Assembly (NCBI RefSeq): GCF_000218685.1
Contig: NW_006763302.1
Coordinates: 660,304 to 724,303, forward strand
DNA length: 64,000 nucleotides
Direction of reading: 5' to 3'
From: Serpula lacrymans var. lacrymans S7.9
Lineage: Eukaryota; Basidiomycota; Agaricomycetes; Boletales; Serpulaceae
The translations under genes and the position numbers were made by a program. The notes below the pieces were generated by a model. The model worked only from the letters and a program-made list of their open reading frames with translations, did no database searches and was not told where the DNA came from. The stretch's first letter is position 1, and every line of letters begins with the position of its first letter. This document shows positions 19,284-30,720 of this stretch, piece by piece.

Positions 19284-21106
19284 TGTCATGCACCAAAGTT
19301 GATTGGTAGCATGGACAGGTATCAATAACGGAGCGAATATTCAAAAAGACTCGCCTTTGCGCCACACAGGCACAGTGCCACATGGAATAGTAATTAATAT
19401 TGCCTTTTTTGAACTTGTGGCTGATCAGCACCACCTCTATTAGGCAATCCAGTCACGCTCACCTTTGCTTTTCTATTCAGTACTTTCGGCATTTCGGCAT
19501 TTCGGCAAATTTTTTGCGTCGCCACTGGCTACACATTGCATTGCGCCCTCGCTTTTGTCATTTCCTTCACTTCCCTTCCTTTGCCTAGCCCCACCATGGG
19601 TCCCTTACTCTTGTTTTTATTCTCACCCAACGGTCGTTTCTGGATCCCCATTTTAGTTCACCTCCTCGTCACCTCCAGCCTCCTCCTCCTCATCTTCTTT
19701 GCTCCCCCATCATTTCTGATGTCACCACTTCCTATCTGCTTCCGTCGCTGATCTGTTGACTACCACATGCCACTGCTGATACTAGCAAAGCCCCGGCGGC
19801 CGGTTCAAATAGGGCAACAGGTCCATCTTCATGACATTGATCTACCATCATATACTATCAAAACATCGGTCGCTCGTCTTGCCTGGTTGGAGCGGGGGTG
19901 GGTAATTTTTGAGCTGGAGAAGGTTTATCCCCTTGCATCGCCCATGTTCATTGCTGTCCCATTCACTTGGGTACACTTATCTTTTGTCCATCGTCTTCGC
20001 TACAGCTACACCTACCACACGCTGCCTGGGACTCACTTGTTCCAAATTGGGACTACTCCTCTCCCTCCCTCGTTTGACCAGGTGGTCCAACACAACCAGT
20101 CCATCGGTAAGGCCATGGAACTGTTGGATTTGGACTAGGTGGTGGACCGGTGGCTCCAGTTTCTTTTTTTTCAGCAGAACATTCATTTACAGTGCAATTA
20201 TTTTTGATTTTTGAATCATTTTTATGGACACATATTTTTTTAGAATGCCTGACTGACAATAAAGGAACTGTGTTGATACTGATAGTGTTTTGTTTTGCCC
20301 TTTTTATTTTATTACTGCATCTTCCCATGACATCATGATTTTCCTGCTCTCTTTTTGCTATTGGACTTTACTTTATGGCTGTACAAACCTGTGACATTAC
20401 TCACAGCATTCATTGTTCTATTCCTTTCTTTTCCTTTTTTTGACAATCTTATCCTGTAATACCTATGCAGGATTTGGCAGCATACATTCCTTCCTTCATG
20501 TTCTTTCTCATTTTTTTTGCACAGCTATACTGTGCATAGCCTACTTTTCTTTTACTATATAAACCCCTGTATTTTACCTTGTAAAAGAACAAGAACTCAA
20601 ATCCAGACTTCTTCTCTAATCTCACTACTCACTACTACTTGTGATCCAGTGTGGGCACAACACTTCCCACTGCTACTACTGTTAACTGCTGTCATCGTCA
20701 CTCGTCACTTTTTGAAAGTGATTGTCATCCCTTTCGATTAGAGTCCTTCTGAGCACTACAGTTTGTGCGTCAGGAGCCTGCTATCACTGGGAACTTTGTC
20801 ATCTCATCACATTGTCATTCTCAAACCTACCTTGTGCTACAATTAGCAAGGTAGTGCTCGTCTATACTCGCCACAAAGCCCCTATCTTTCTACATTCCAA
20901 CTATCCCTCCTCCTCAAAACCCACACCCATACATCTTTGGGTTTTACTTTGAAGGATTGTTATATGTACCACCCCACAAACAACCAGACCACTCCACTGT
21001 TCTAGGAGGCAAAGCCCATAAACAAGTTCCGTGGAATCTGGGAGGATTGTGTGTTAGTTTGTTTTTTGTGTGTGGTTTTTTCTAACAACAGTTCTCATCA
21101 TCGACA
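19284..21106 (+). mobile_element. Element E, copy B (1823 bp)
   Basis: TGTCATGCACC...CATCATCGACA lies in the leader of gypsy element 2. The flanks are CCGG (19280-19283) and CTGG (21107-21110), a 4-bp duplication with one CpG-to-TpG change. Content is as in copy A. Confidence 0.85.
19596..20138 (+). pseudogene. Element E protein, copy B, one nonsense codon
   Basis: The frame has the same start, the same 543-nt length and the same DLD end as in copies A and D. A single CGA-to-TGA change after FRR (about 19749) interrupts it. No indel has accumulated, so the break is recent compared with the age of the host gypsy element. Confidence 0.6.
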
Positions 21107-21366
21107 CTGGCCTGGTCAGAGGAAAGAGAAAGAGAAGATTTGTATGTAACTTCTAATCGACAGTGGTTCCACACCAACTGCTGAGCTAAGTACCCCCCTT
21201 AACACTGGGGACTGTGTATAGATAATTGTCTCTTCTCCCAGAGCACTACGGGGCCGTCGCTATGAGCGCACCCTTCTGCTATATGGGATATTCCCATATA
21301 ATAACCCCTTAACCCTGGGGACCAGGTTTGCACAAAGTGCGAGAGAGTAGTAAGAGCGAGTCCTAA
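21107..21366 (-). other. Leader region of gypsy element 2
   Basis: Untranslated leader between gag and 5' LTR, homologous to 60725-61006 and to 5836-6330. It ends next to the LTR with AGCGAGTCCTAA, the inverted self-priming site. Confidence 0.7.
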
Positions 21367-21776
21367 TGTAACAACCAAGAGTTTGTATAGCGCACAACTC
21401 AGACAAGGCTGTAAAGGTAGTGAGGGGAGTGGTTACCCTGAGGACAGGACCAAGTTAGTTGTGGGTAAACAACAGGAGGACTTGCTAAGGAGTCTCCTTG
21501 ATCTATTGGGGTATATATACTACTACAGTTTGTTTGTATATGTGTACTGTACAGTTGATGTTGATGGAGGCAGTGGCTGATGATGTCATGGGGCACAGCC
21601 CATGTGACCAGCTTCAGTGCGTGAGATATATGTATCTAAAGATAGAAAAGGCAGTGCAGCGCGAGAAGTGGAGTTTTGAAATGGAAAGTGCCGCATGGCA
21701 CAGGGTGTGAAAACTACAAAAGAAAGTTGAAGAGGAGAATGAAATTTAAAGGTCCGAAAATTGTGTTATTGTAACG
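21367..21776 (-). repeat. 5' LTR of old gypsy element 2
   Basis: TGTAACAACC... to ...TTGTGTTATTGTAACG, with the last base changed from A. The base after it starts unrelated DNA (CTCGCAACC), while the other end of the element is flanked by GATGT from element E. The two flanks therefore do not show a target duplication. Confidence 0.85.
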
Positions 21777-23087
21777 CTCGCAACCTCAATGCCCTCCCAC
21801 CTACTCTGCAGCCAACTCACTCTACCTTCTCAGGGGGTTCACATCTCCCGCCTCAGGATCTGAACCTGCCCAAGTCTTGGTCCCACCCCAGCCTGCTATA
21901 GCACCTCCACTGCAAGTTGGTGCAGGCTTTACAAAGCTTGTGTAAGGACCATTTATATTTTCTTATTTTCTTATCTTTTTTGTTCCACGTCTTGGCTCTC
22001 AGACGCTTTCCCTGTTACACCTCTGGCTCTAGGGCTAGAGGTATCCTTTGCTATCTTGCTTCTCATAGCCCTAATAGGCTTTCTTAACCATCGCTACCAC
22101 TTCATATTGCAGATCAGAGACTGGGCAGTACTCCCAGCCAGCTAGCACAATGGGTAAGGACTAGTGGCTGAGATCTCGCCAACCAGTACGCTTCACTCCT
22201 CAACAGAAACCATTGAGTTTATTCCAAGTCCTCTACCTGCTATAATCTCTAGCATCTGTCAACCTCAAACTCCTTGTACTTCTTACTCCCTGCAAGTGCA
22301 GTTGGAGATGTGTATCGTTTTTGTTATAGTTTATATGTTGCCTCACAGCTTGATAAGAAGGGGATGGATATTGCAAAGACCAAGATTTCAAAGATGGCAT
22401 TCAACTATAAGGGGATGTCTTCATGGGATTTCCGTGCAATTATTGTGACTAACTGTCTCGATGTGGCCACGCACACATGCTCAATGCAAGGGCTATATTT
22501 GTGGAATTTCACAAGGAGGAGAACCATCCTCAATCATCTGGCCCTCTTATGCAATGGGGTGAAAATGCTGACCAAAGGAGCTTCAAAAATCAGTTTTCAA
22601 CTGCATATCAACATCTGGTCTGATAACTCAGAATCAGAGCATTGCGCTCAGGTTTTGAGTTACTTACTTAAAGTACCCAATTGTTTATTTATGAATTGTG
22701 TTGTACAGGTACATCTCTATTCATTCGATCATTTTATATTGTACTTACTGATATTGATATTTGCAAGGATACAAATGGTCAGGCGGTAACATTATATTTT
22801 GAATCCAAGTTTTTTTTATTGGTAGTCCTCCATTTTGTATGGCGTGGAGGGTATGCTCATCTCCTCGAGTCTGTGGCTTCTCTCAAATTTATATTTGGTA
22901 TTGTTGGTGTGTTGTTTGCTTGTTGTTTACAGGAATCCGTGAATAGAGTGATCCATCAGGAGGACTTCACCATGTCAAAATTGGTGATACTTATGAGTAT
23001 ATTTTATACATCATTGACATTGTTATCATGAACAATCCGTCTTTGCGTGCGCACTTTGAAGCACTTTTGAATTGTATTGTTGCACGT
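21777..23087 (+). pseudogene. Unrecognised multi-exon gene remnant split by two insertions
   Basis: If the LTR at 21941-22347 and one GCTTG are removed, a frame reads through the joint from a Pro-rich stretch (PPQPAIAPPLQVGAGFTK) into LDKKGMDIAKTKISKMAF and on to about 22650. Later pieces look like exons with GT-AG borders (for example the one giving DIDICKDTNGQAVTLYF, about 22750-22810, and one after TTTACAG at 22932). The coding trend ends where element E copy C begins. I do not recognise the family. It may be a host gene or the internal part of another repeat. Confidence 0.3.
21941..22347 (-). mobile_element. Solo LTR, family 3, short form
   Basis: TGTAAGGACC...TTGCCTCACA, 407 bp, with the 5-bp duplication GCTTG on both sides (21936-21940 and 22348-22352). 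It is the inverted relative of 26207-26903 and lacks about 290 bases of it. Confidence 0.85.
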
Positions 23088-23126
23088 TATCATGCACCAA
23101 AATTAATTGGTAGCATGGACAGGTGT

Positions 23127-23962
23127 TGTTACGATAACACAATTTTTGGACCTTTCCTTCATTTTTATTCTCCGCTTTAACCTTGTATACTTTAGCTTTC
23201 ACACATGGTGCCACGCGGCACTTCCCCTTTTGTTCAAACTCCTCTTTCTCGCACCGCGTTGCCTTCTTCTTATTTTAGATACAACTCTCTCACACAGTGG
23301 AGCTGGTCATGTGGGCTAGGCCCCATGACATCATCAGCCACTGACTTTATCAACTGTACAGTACATAAGTACAAACACTCTGTATTAGTATATATACCCC
23401 AATAGATCCAGGAGACTCCTTAGCGAGTCCTCCTGTTGTATACCAACAAACTCTCTGCAGCTTAAGGGGTAACCACTCCCCATTCACTACCTTTATAGTG
23501 TGTTCTTGTGTGCACCAGAGTAACTAACTCTGTGTTACGATAACACAATTTTCGGACCTTTCCAGTATTTTCATTCTCCGCTTTAACCTTATACTTTAGC
23601 TTTCACACATGGTGCCACGCGGCACTTCCCCTTTTGTCCAAACTCCTCTTTCTCGCACCGCGTTGCCTTTCTTCTTATTTTAGACACAACTCTTTCACAC
23701 AGTGGAGCTGGCCATGTGGGCTAAACCCCATGACATCATCAGCCACTGTCTCTATTAATTGTATAGTATACATGTACAAACAAACCTGTAGGAGTATATA
23801 TACCCCAATAAATCCAGGAGACTCCTCAGCGAGTCCTCCTGTTGTAAACCAACAAACTCTCTGCAGCTCAAGGGGTAACTACTCCCTCATCATCTTTCTT
23901 ATAGTGTGTTCTGTGTGCGCCAGAGTAACTAACTCTTGGTTGTTACACTCTGGGTTGTTACA
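23127..23962 (+). mobile_element. Gypsy solo LTR containing a second solo LTR
   Basis: The outer LTR is 23127-23532 plus 23953-23962, with the duplication GGTGT (23122-23126 and 23963-23967). Ten bases before its end a second LTR of the same family (23533-23947) was inserted, with its own duplication CTCTG (23528-23532 and 23948-23952). Both start TGTTACGATAACACAATTTT and end in TTGTTACA. Confidence 0.9.
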
Positions 23963-24323
23963 GGTGTCAATAATGAAGTAAATATTCAAAAGACTCACCT
24001 TTGTGCCACACAAGCACAGTGCCACATAGAATAGTAATCAATATTGCCTTTTTTGAACTTGTGGCTGATCAGCACCACCTCTATTAGGCAATCAAGTTGT
24101 GCTCACCTTTGCTTTCCATTTGGTACTTTCCGTGTTTCAGCATTTTAGCAATTTTTTGCGTTGCCACTGGCTACACATTGCGCCCTCGCTTTGTTGTTCC
24201 CCCCTACCCTTTTTCCTTTACTTAGCCCCACCATGGGCCCTTTGCTGTCCTTTTTATTCTCACCTGATGGTTGTTTCTGGCTCCCTATTCTAGTCCACTT
24301 CATCATCATCTCCACCCTCCTCC

Positions 24324-24736
24324 TGTGACAACACCAACAGGGCACTGGAGCACAACGAAACATCACTCAAAAGAAGAAGAAGAAGAGGTGGGAGTGGTTA
24401 CCCATTTGGTAGGACCAAGTTGGTTGTTGGTAGACAATGGGAGGACTTGCTCAGTCCTTCCCCATGTATTGCTCCTCTATATGTACTAAAATACATGAGG
24501 TACTGTACAGCTGTAAATAAAGTTTAAAGTCCAATGTCTAGCATGTGACCAGTCACATGATGAGTCTAGACATTGGTCAGGTGTTGTGTCACATGACTGG
24601 TCATGTGACTATGACAAGTCCGAAAATGTAAAGTAAAGTAAATGGTCACATGACTGGTCATCTGACTTGGAAAAATAAAAGTAAAAGTACGAAAAAAGGT
24701 GAAGTGTAAGTAGGTACTGGTACGTCAATTGTAACA
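24324..24736 (+). mobile_element. Solo LTR, family 2 (413 bp)
   Basis: TGTGACAACACC...AATTGTAACA, with duplication CCTCC at 24319-24323 and 24737-24741. The interior has repeated CACATGACTGGTCATGTGAC-type palindromes. Confidence 0.85.
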
Positions 24737-24853
24737 CCTCCTACTGGTCTTCCTTGCTCCTCCACCACATTTGATGTCACCGCTCTCCATCTGCTTCTAT
24801 TGCCAATCTGTCAACCACCACATGCCACTGTTAATCACTGGTTGCATAGCCAA

Positions 24854-25073
24854 ATATATCCATGAGAAAAATCTGGAAAAAAGCTTGAAAACAGAAATAC
24901 TTTCCCCAAAATATTTTTCCCATATATATATTTTTTTCAAATGGATGGCTCTTTGCATCATCCAAATGGTGAACACTTCCATTTGAAAAACAAAAAATGA
25001 TTATGGGAGAAATATCTTGAAAAAGGTATTTTTGTTTTCAAGCTTTTTTTACAGATTTTTCTCATGGGTATAT
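24854..25073. mobile_element. Palindromic MITE-like insertion (about 220 bp)
   Basis: It is absent from the same place in E copies A, B and D. The left end ATATATCCATGAGAAAAATC and the right end GATTTTTCTCATGGGTATAT are inverted copies. The pairing continues for about 50 bases and resumes at the centre (TTTTTCAAATGG with CCATTTGAAAAA), so the whole unit can fold into one hairpin. Flanks are TATAT on both sides, which fits a TA-type or 5-bp duplication. Confidence 0.75.
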
Positions 25074-26206
25074 TTCAGCAAAGCCCCAGCAGCCAGTCCA
25101 TCTTCATGATGTCAATCTGCCATCTTCCACTATTAAATCATTGGCCGCTCATCTTGCCTGGTTGCAGTGTGGGTGGGTAGTTTCCCAGCTGGAGAAGGTT
25201 CATCCCCTTGCGTTGCCAATGTACATCACTGTCCCATTCACTGGGGTACATCTATCCTTCATCCATTGTCTTCGCTACAGCTACACTTACCACACACTGC
25301 CTGGGACACACTTGTTCCAGATTGGAACTACTCCTCTCCCTCCCTCATTTGACCAGGTGGTCCACTATAACCAGACCATTGGTAAAGCCATGGAGCCATT
25401 GGATTTGGACTAGGTGGTGGACCGGTGGCTCCAGTTCCTTTTTTTCAGCAGAACATTCATTTGCAGTGCAATTATTTTTGATATTTTGAATCATTTTTAT
25501 GGACACATATTATCTTAGAATGCCTGGCTGACAATAAAGGAACTGTGTTGATACTAATATTGTTTTGCCTTTCCCTTTTTTTACTACATCTTCACATGAC
25601 ATCATGATTTTCTTGCTCTCTTTCTGCTATTGGACTTTATTTTATCGCTGTACAAACCTGTGACATTACTCACAGCATTCATTGTTCTATCTCTTTCTTT
25701 TCCTTTTTTTGACAATCTTATCCTGTACTACCTACGCAGGATTCGTCAGCATACATTCCTTCCTTCATGTTCTTTCTCATTCTTTTTGCACAGCTATACT
25801 GTGCATAGCCTACCTTTCTTTTACTATATAAACCCCTGTATTTTACCTTGTAAAATAAGAACAAGAATTTTAATCCAGACTTCTTCTCTAATCTCAAGTC
25901 TACTGTTTACTGCTACTTGTGATCCAGTGTGGTCACAACACTTCCCACTGCTACCACTGTCAACTGCTGTCATCATCACTTGTCACTTTCAAAGTCATTG
26001 TCATCCCTTTCAATTAGAGGCATTCTGAGCACTACAGTCTGTGTGTCAGGAGCCTGTTATCACTGGAAACCTTGTCACCTCATCACCTCATTGTTCTCAA
26101 ACCTACCTTGTGCTACCATTAGCAAGGTAGTGCTTGTCCATACTCGTCATAAAACCCTTACCTTCTATAATTAAACTATCCCTCCTCCTCAAAACCCACA
26201 CCCATA

Positions 26207-26903
26207 TGTGAGGCAACGATAAACTATAACAAAAACTAAACCTATCTCCTTCTGCACTTGCAGGGAGTAAGGGTTCGATGAGCTTGAGGTCGACAGACGC
26301 TAGCAAATATAGCAAGTAGAGGACTTTGAGAGGTAAGCTTCAAAGGTTCTTGTTTAGGAGTAAAGCGGGTAAATTCAGTAATAGAAAGCTAAGGAGCTAT
26401 ACATGAATAGGTACGGCTTTATATAGGGAACTGTCCGTTCCTCAGACCGAAAAGAGAATATACGAAAAGTGGTCTGAGGAATTAATCAACCAATAAGAAA
26501 AAAGGGAGAGTAACTATCGTACGACTTCTGACTTGATTAATCAGCAGGTGAGAGACTTGTACTAATAATGGAAGATTGTCACGCGTGGTCAGGAACCGTA
26601 TCCTCATGATGAGGTACGATTCTAGATAAGGTGTTATTAGTATTACCAGGCTTTACTGGGGTTTGGAGCTGGTTGGCGAAATGCCTACTACCAGTCCCTA
26701 CCCAGTGTGCTGGCTGGCTGGGAGCGATGCCCAGTCTCTGATCTGTGATATAAAATGGTAGTGATGGTTAAGAAAGCCTGTGAGGGCTATGAGAAGTAAA
26801 ACTGCAAACAATACCTCTAGCCCTAGAGCCAGAGGCGTAATGGGAAAAGTGTTCGAAAACCAAGACATAGCAAAGATAAAGAAATAATAAAATGGTCCTT
26901 ACA
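26207..26903 (+). mobile_element. Solo LTR, family 3, long form (697 bp)
   Basis: TGTGAGGCAACG...GGTCCTTACA, with duplication CCATA at 26202-26206 and 26904-26908. It interrupts the 3' part of E copy C. Confidence 0.85.
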
Positions 26904-27078
26904 CCATACATTTCTGGGTTTTACTTTGAAGGATTGTTATACATACCACCCCACAAACAACCGGATCACCCACCATTCTAGGAGGCAAAACCCATACACA
27001 AGTTCCATGGAACCTGGGAGAATTGAGTGTTAGTTTGTTTTGTGTGTGGTTTTTCAACAACAGTTCTCATCATTAACA

Positions 27079-28000
27079 GCGTGGTAACAGAATATTTCAA
27101 GAATCATCTCATACTTTATTTTAGATACTGCTTTTCTTATTCCATGTACTACTACTAGCTATATATGATGTTGAATTGATATACGGTTATCTGTGTTATC
27201 TCTTTCTGCTATTTTTTATCTGAGGCTTGAATTATATCCATGCAATTCTCTAAGTATCTTGGCAATCTTATCACTGCAAAACATGGGGTTGTCTATATAT
27301 AGTAATACAATGATACATCATTGGGGTATGACACAGTCAATTGAGTCCATCCCCAAACTGTACAGCTTCAAAGTCACATAGAAAACCTGGATGAGGGACA
27401 CTGATCTGAGATGTCCAAAGCTTTGGGAGTTCAGACTTGGGGAATTTGGTGCTTTGGAAGGCTCAGATCTCTGGCCTGTAGCATAGATATGATAGGGAGG
27501 GTGTAATGTACTAGTATAGATTAGATAAGTATTATACTGATAAGATAACTAGTACTATGTAATTGCCAATAGATAAGTCCAGATTTTGTGATTAGATTGT
27601 CTTATATAATCACAAACACTTTACATACCATCAAATAGAGTAAAGGTTAAATTCAGTACTGTGTGAATTGAGTGAGTATGATCCCAGAAAGAGTGAATCA
27701 TAAGTTACAGTAGAAACACTCCCCCAAACTTTAGACGCTGCTTGCATTGGTACAACAATCATGTGCCCTCGCAACCATGAGTGAAAATCTCGGAAACAGA
27801 CTGCCTGTGTCAATTGTGGTATGGTTTGGTGGCAAACCACAGTAACCATCGTTGTGTGGCTGTATCGTTCCCACGGCCTTTGACTGTATCAACATTGTAT
27901 TTGGTTATCCGACATAGCGACTTTTTGATCGTTGTTTGGCAAACGCCTCTAATCCAAATGACTCCAGCTATCGTGACTCACGGGTATGGATCTGGGACCT
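27079..28000. other. AT-rich DNA without recognised gene
   Basis: No supported gene. From about 27930 it begins to resemble the left end of the window, the start of the duplicated monooxygenase unit. The stretch 27503-27630 has several short inverted repeats around ACTAGTA and could be a worn LTR, but no partner is in the window. Confidence 0.4.
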
Positions 28001-28651
28001 CTCAGACCGACAGTCGTGGCATTCTGGTCGTCCGCTCTTCCACGCTCAAATCTCAGTCCGAGTCTCTTTTTGCATTTCGTGTGGTGTTAGTACACTGCGT
28101 CGGTCATCACTTACTTAACCACATCTCAGTATTCAGGTGCTCGCGCTCAGCTCGGATACGGCCCATTTTGAAAGACAACCCACTACTCCTAGCAGCTAAC
28201 ACAACAAAGGAGCGTCCGTCGAGTGAATTATACGTGCATAGTTACTCAACAGCAACTCCTTCCGCAGCCCGCGCACCAAATTCATGGCGGAGACGAGGCT
28301 GTGTGATAGTGGATTAGGAAGAGCAAATATGGCCACTTACTGTATGTACGGTATTCTATCAAAGCTGCGGTCAACGTCGGACAGGCTTATCATTTCGTCA
28401 TATCGATTTGTCAAGATGGATTCTTGTGGCTGCTAACATTTCTGGCATAGTGCTATTCTTTCGCGCCGTTCGAATCGCGTGCAAGCTTTCCCTCTTCCGA
28501 TCCTCAAGTGAATACGTCGCCATTCTCTAGTGACATTTCAATGAGTAGTCAGATCAACTGGTTTACACTTTTGAATGTCAAGTGCCCGCTCCATTCGTAC
28601 ACTGCCTTCCTCAGGTTACAGTCTAATTCACTGTCGTAGGGTCAAAGCACT

Positions 28652-28658
28652 TATATAA
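28652..28658 (+). promoter_or_regulatory. TATA box of monooxygenase copy B
   Basis: TATATAA about 63 bases before the start codon at 28721. The position and the following leader match copy A. Confidence 0.65.
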
Positions 28659-28720
28659 ACACCTCCCTCCCATCTACCAAATGCCTCACTAACAATCAAT
28701 CCTCGTTTTCTTAAATCATC

Positions 28721-30178
28721 ATGTCTTTGCCTGAAAGCACAACTGTTCTTATTGTTGGAGCCGGCCCATCGGGAATCGTAACAGCTCTTTCTTTGATACA
28801 TCACGGGTGTCGCGATTTTGTCATTGTAGATACGGTCCTCCAAGGCCAAAACACTTCCCGCGCTTTAGTGATCCAGTCTGCTACTCTTGAGGTAAGTTTC
28901 CCTAACACTGGTTTAATCTTGTACCTGATCAGTTCCAGGCTTTGGATACCATTGGTTGTGCGGAAACTATGGTTGAAAGCGGTTGGAAATCCAACGGGCT
29001 TTCATTTCGCAACCGAAGCTCTAATTCAGACTTGTTCTACGCCGATTTCACATCTCTGTCAAAGTACACCCCCTATCCTCATGTGTTAATTATATCGCAA
29101 ACCACCACGGAACGCGTACTCGAAGAGAAGCTTGAAAGTTTTGGCGTTTCTGTCATTCGGCCATACAAGGTCATCGGCATGCAGCGTAATAAACAGGAAA
29201 ACGATGTTACGGATGTTTCGTTCGAAGATGGTAGAGTAATCAAAGCCAGATATGTTATTGGGGCGGATGGGGCACGATCGGCAGTAAGCAGTTTTTCCCT
29301 GCAGTCCACGAACAACATCATATCCCCTAACGAACACCTTACAGGTGCGCACTATATCAGGCATTGGTTTCGCCGACCCTAATGAACTAGACCGTGACCT
29401 CAGTAGTACCAACATGCTCTCGCAAATGGTCATAGCCGACATCTACCTTACCGACACATCTCTTGTCCCTGATAACCACACAGTTTCCGTCATGTCACTA
29501 GACACTTTTTTCATGATATCTCCTATCCCAAGAGAAATTGATGAGGTGAAAGGCATGCTATATCGCATCTCATGTGGCGTGCCTCTCGAGATGGGTACTC
29601 CTCCACATGCACCACCAAAAGAATACCTCCAGAATATCCTGGATAAATTCGGTCCGAAGCCATTAAAGGCAGCTTCTTCCTTCGAAATATCAGAGGTCTT
29701 GTGGTCGACACGGTTTAGGACACATTCTGCTATCGCCGACACCTTCTTCAAGCGCCTAGGCTCCGATACGGACATGGATGCCAAAGGGGGAGGTGGAATC
29801 CTTCTTGTGGGCGATGCAGCCCATATCCACTCCCCCGCAGGCGGGCAAGGTATGAACCTCGGCTTGAGGGATGCTGTAGCCATGGGAGAAGCCATGAGCG
29901 CACATATAGAGGCCTCCCAAACCTCTCCTCCCACCGATGACCATATTTTGCGGGACCTTGCCGACTCTCGCCACGCAACTGCTCTCGAGGTTATCGCGAT
30001 GACGAAAAATATCCTTGGGTTCTATGGGCTTCCGAGAAATCCTACATGGAACAAGTTCATGTGGTGGTGCCCTTTGAGCTTAGGTTCGATAAGGGATTAT
30101 ACCCTCTGGATGGCTGGAAGATTCAGGTTTGTAAGAGAATCGGCAGCGTGGCAAATGAGCGGGCTGGGAAGGAGGTAA
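28721..30178 (+). CDS. FAD-dependent aromatic-type monooxygenase, copy B
   Basis: Paralogue of the gene at 740. Exons are 28721-28891, 28939-29283 and 29345-30178. The introns of 47 and 61 nt are not multiples of three, which proves that they must be removed and confirms the copy A model. The spliced length is 449 aa, as in copy A. It carries GAGPSG near the start, GADGARS at the end of exon 2, and the GDAAHIHSPAGGQG motif. The upstream part and the start of exon 3 differ from copy A by about 10-15 percent, but 29571-29892 and the last about 158 bases are identical. It stands tail to tail with the MFS gene at 30721. Confidence 0.92.
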
Positions 30179-30720
30179 TGCTTATGAGTTGTTGTTTGGT
30201 TATGATCTCAGGTCCGCGCGGAGATTTCAAACATCATCCGAAGAACTACATAGTAACTATTTCTATAATGATGATGCCTCGGTTCGTCATGTACAATTTC
30301 ATTCAAAGAGATGCGATATCTATTTTCGTCACCCCAGTCACCGAAAGCGTTTTGCCATTTCATATTGATCACATTGCAAAGTCTACATTTGTTGTATGTG
30401 TTTTACCATTGCGTCTATCCCCAGTTCTATTCCAAGCTCTGATATAAAGCTACATTATACAGTACTCAGTATGAACGATGAATTACATCCGGATCACTTT
30501 AGATATAGCGTTGAGTGTCCACTCCATTAAACAGGATTACTATGGGCGCAGATTCCAATGTGGGAAACATATTGTGTTATTTCAGATGACATTCCATCTT
30601 CTGATAGCAGTACCGCATGGTACAGAGGGAGAGCCCGGAAACCCGCCCTTATCTCGAACCTTACCAGATACTTCAAATTCCAAGGCCGTGCGGAGATTAC
30701 ATTTAGCTCGAGTTGTTCTA
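30179..30720. other. Intergenic between two convergent genes
   Basis: 3' flank of copy B, homologous to 2195-2500 up to about 30530. The plus-strand open frame of 162 codons starting at 30478 lies over the last exons of the MFS gene and is not taken as real. Confidence 0.5.

Larger units (their letters stand above)
23088..27078 (+). mobile_element. Element E, copy C, oldest and most interrupted
   Basis: Starts TATCATGCACC (a G-to-A change in TGTC) and ends CATCATTAACA. The flanks are ACGT (23084-23087) and GCGT (27079-27082), a 4-bp duplication with one change. Within it lie nested gypsy solo LTRs (23127-23962), a family-2 LTR (24324-24736), a palindromic insertion (24854-25073) and a family-3 LTR (26207-26903). 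Without these it is about as long as the other E copies. The C-terminal half of the E frame is still readable (25141-25413) and ends LDLD. Confidence 0.8.
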
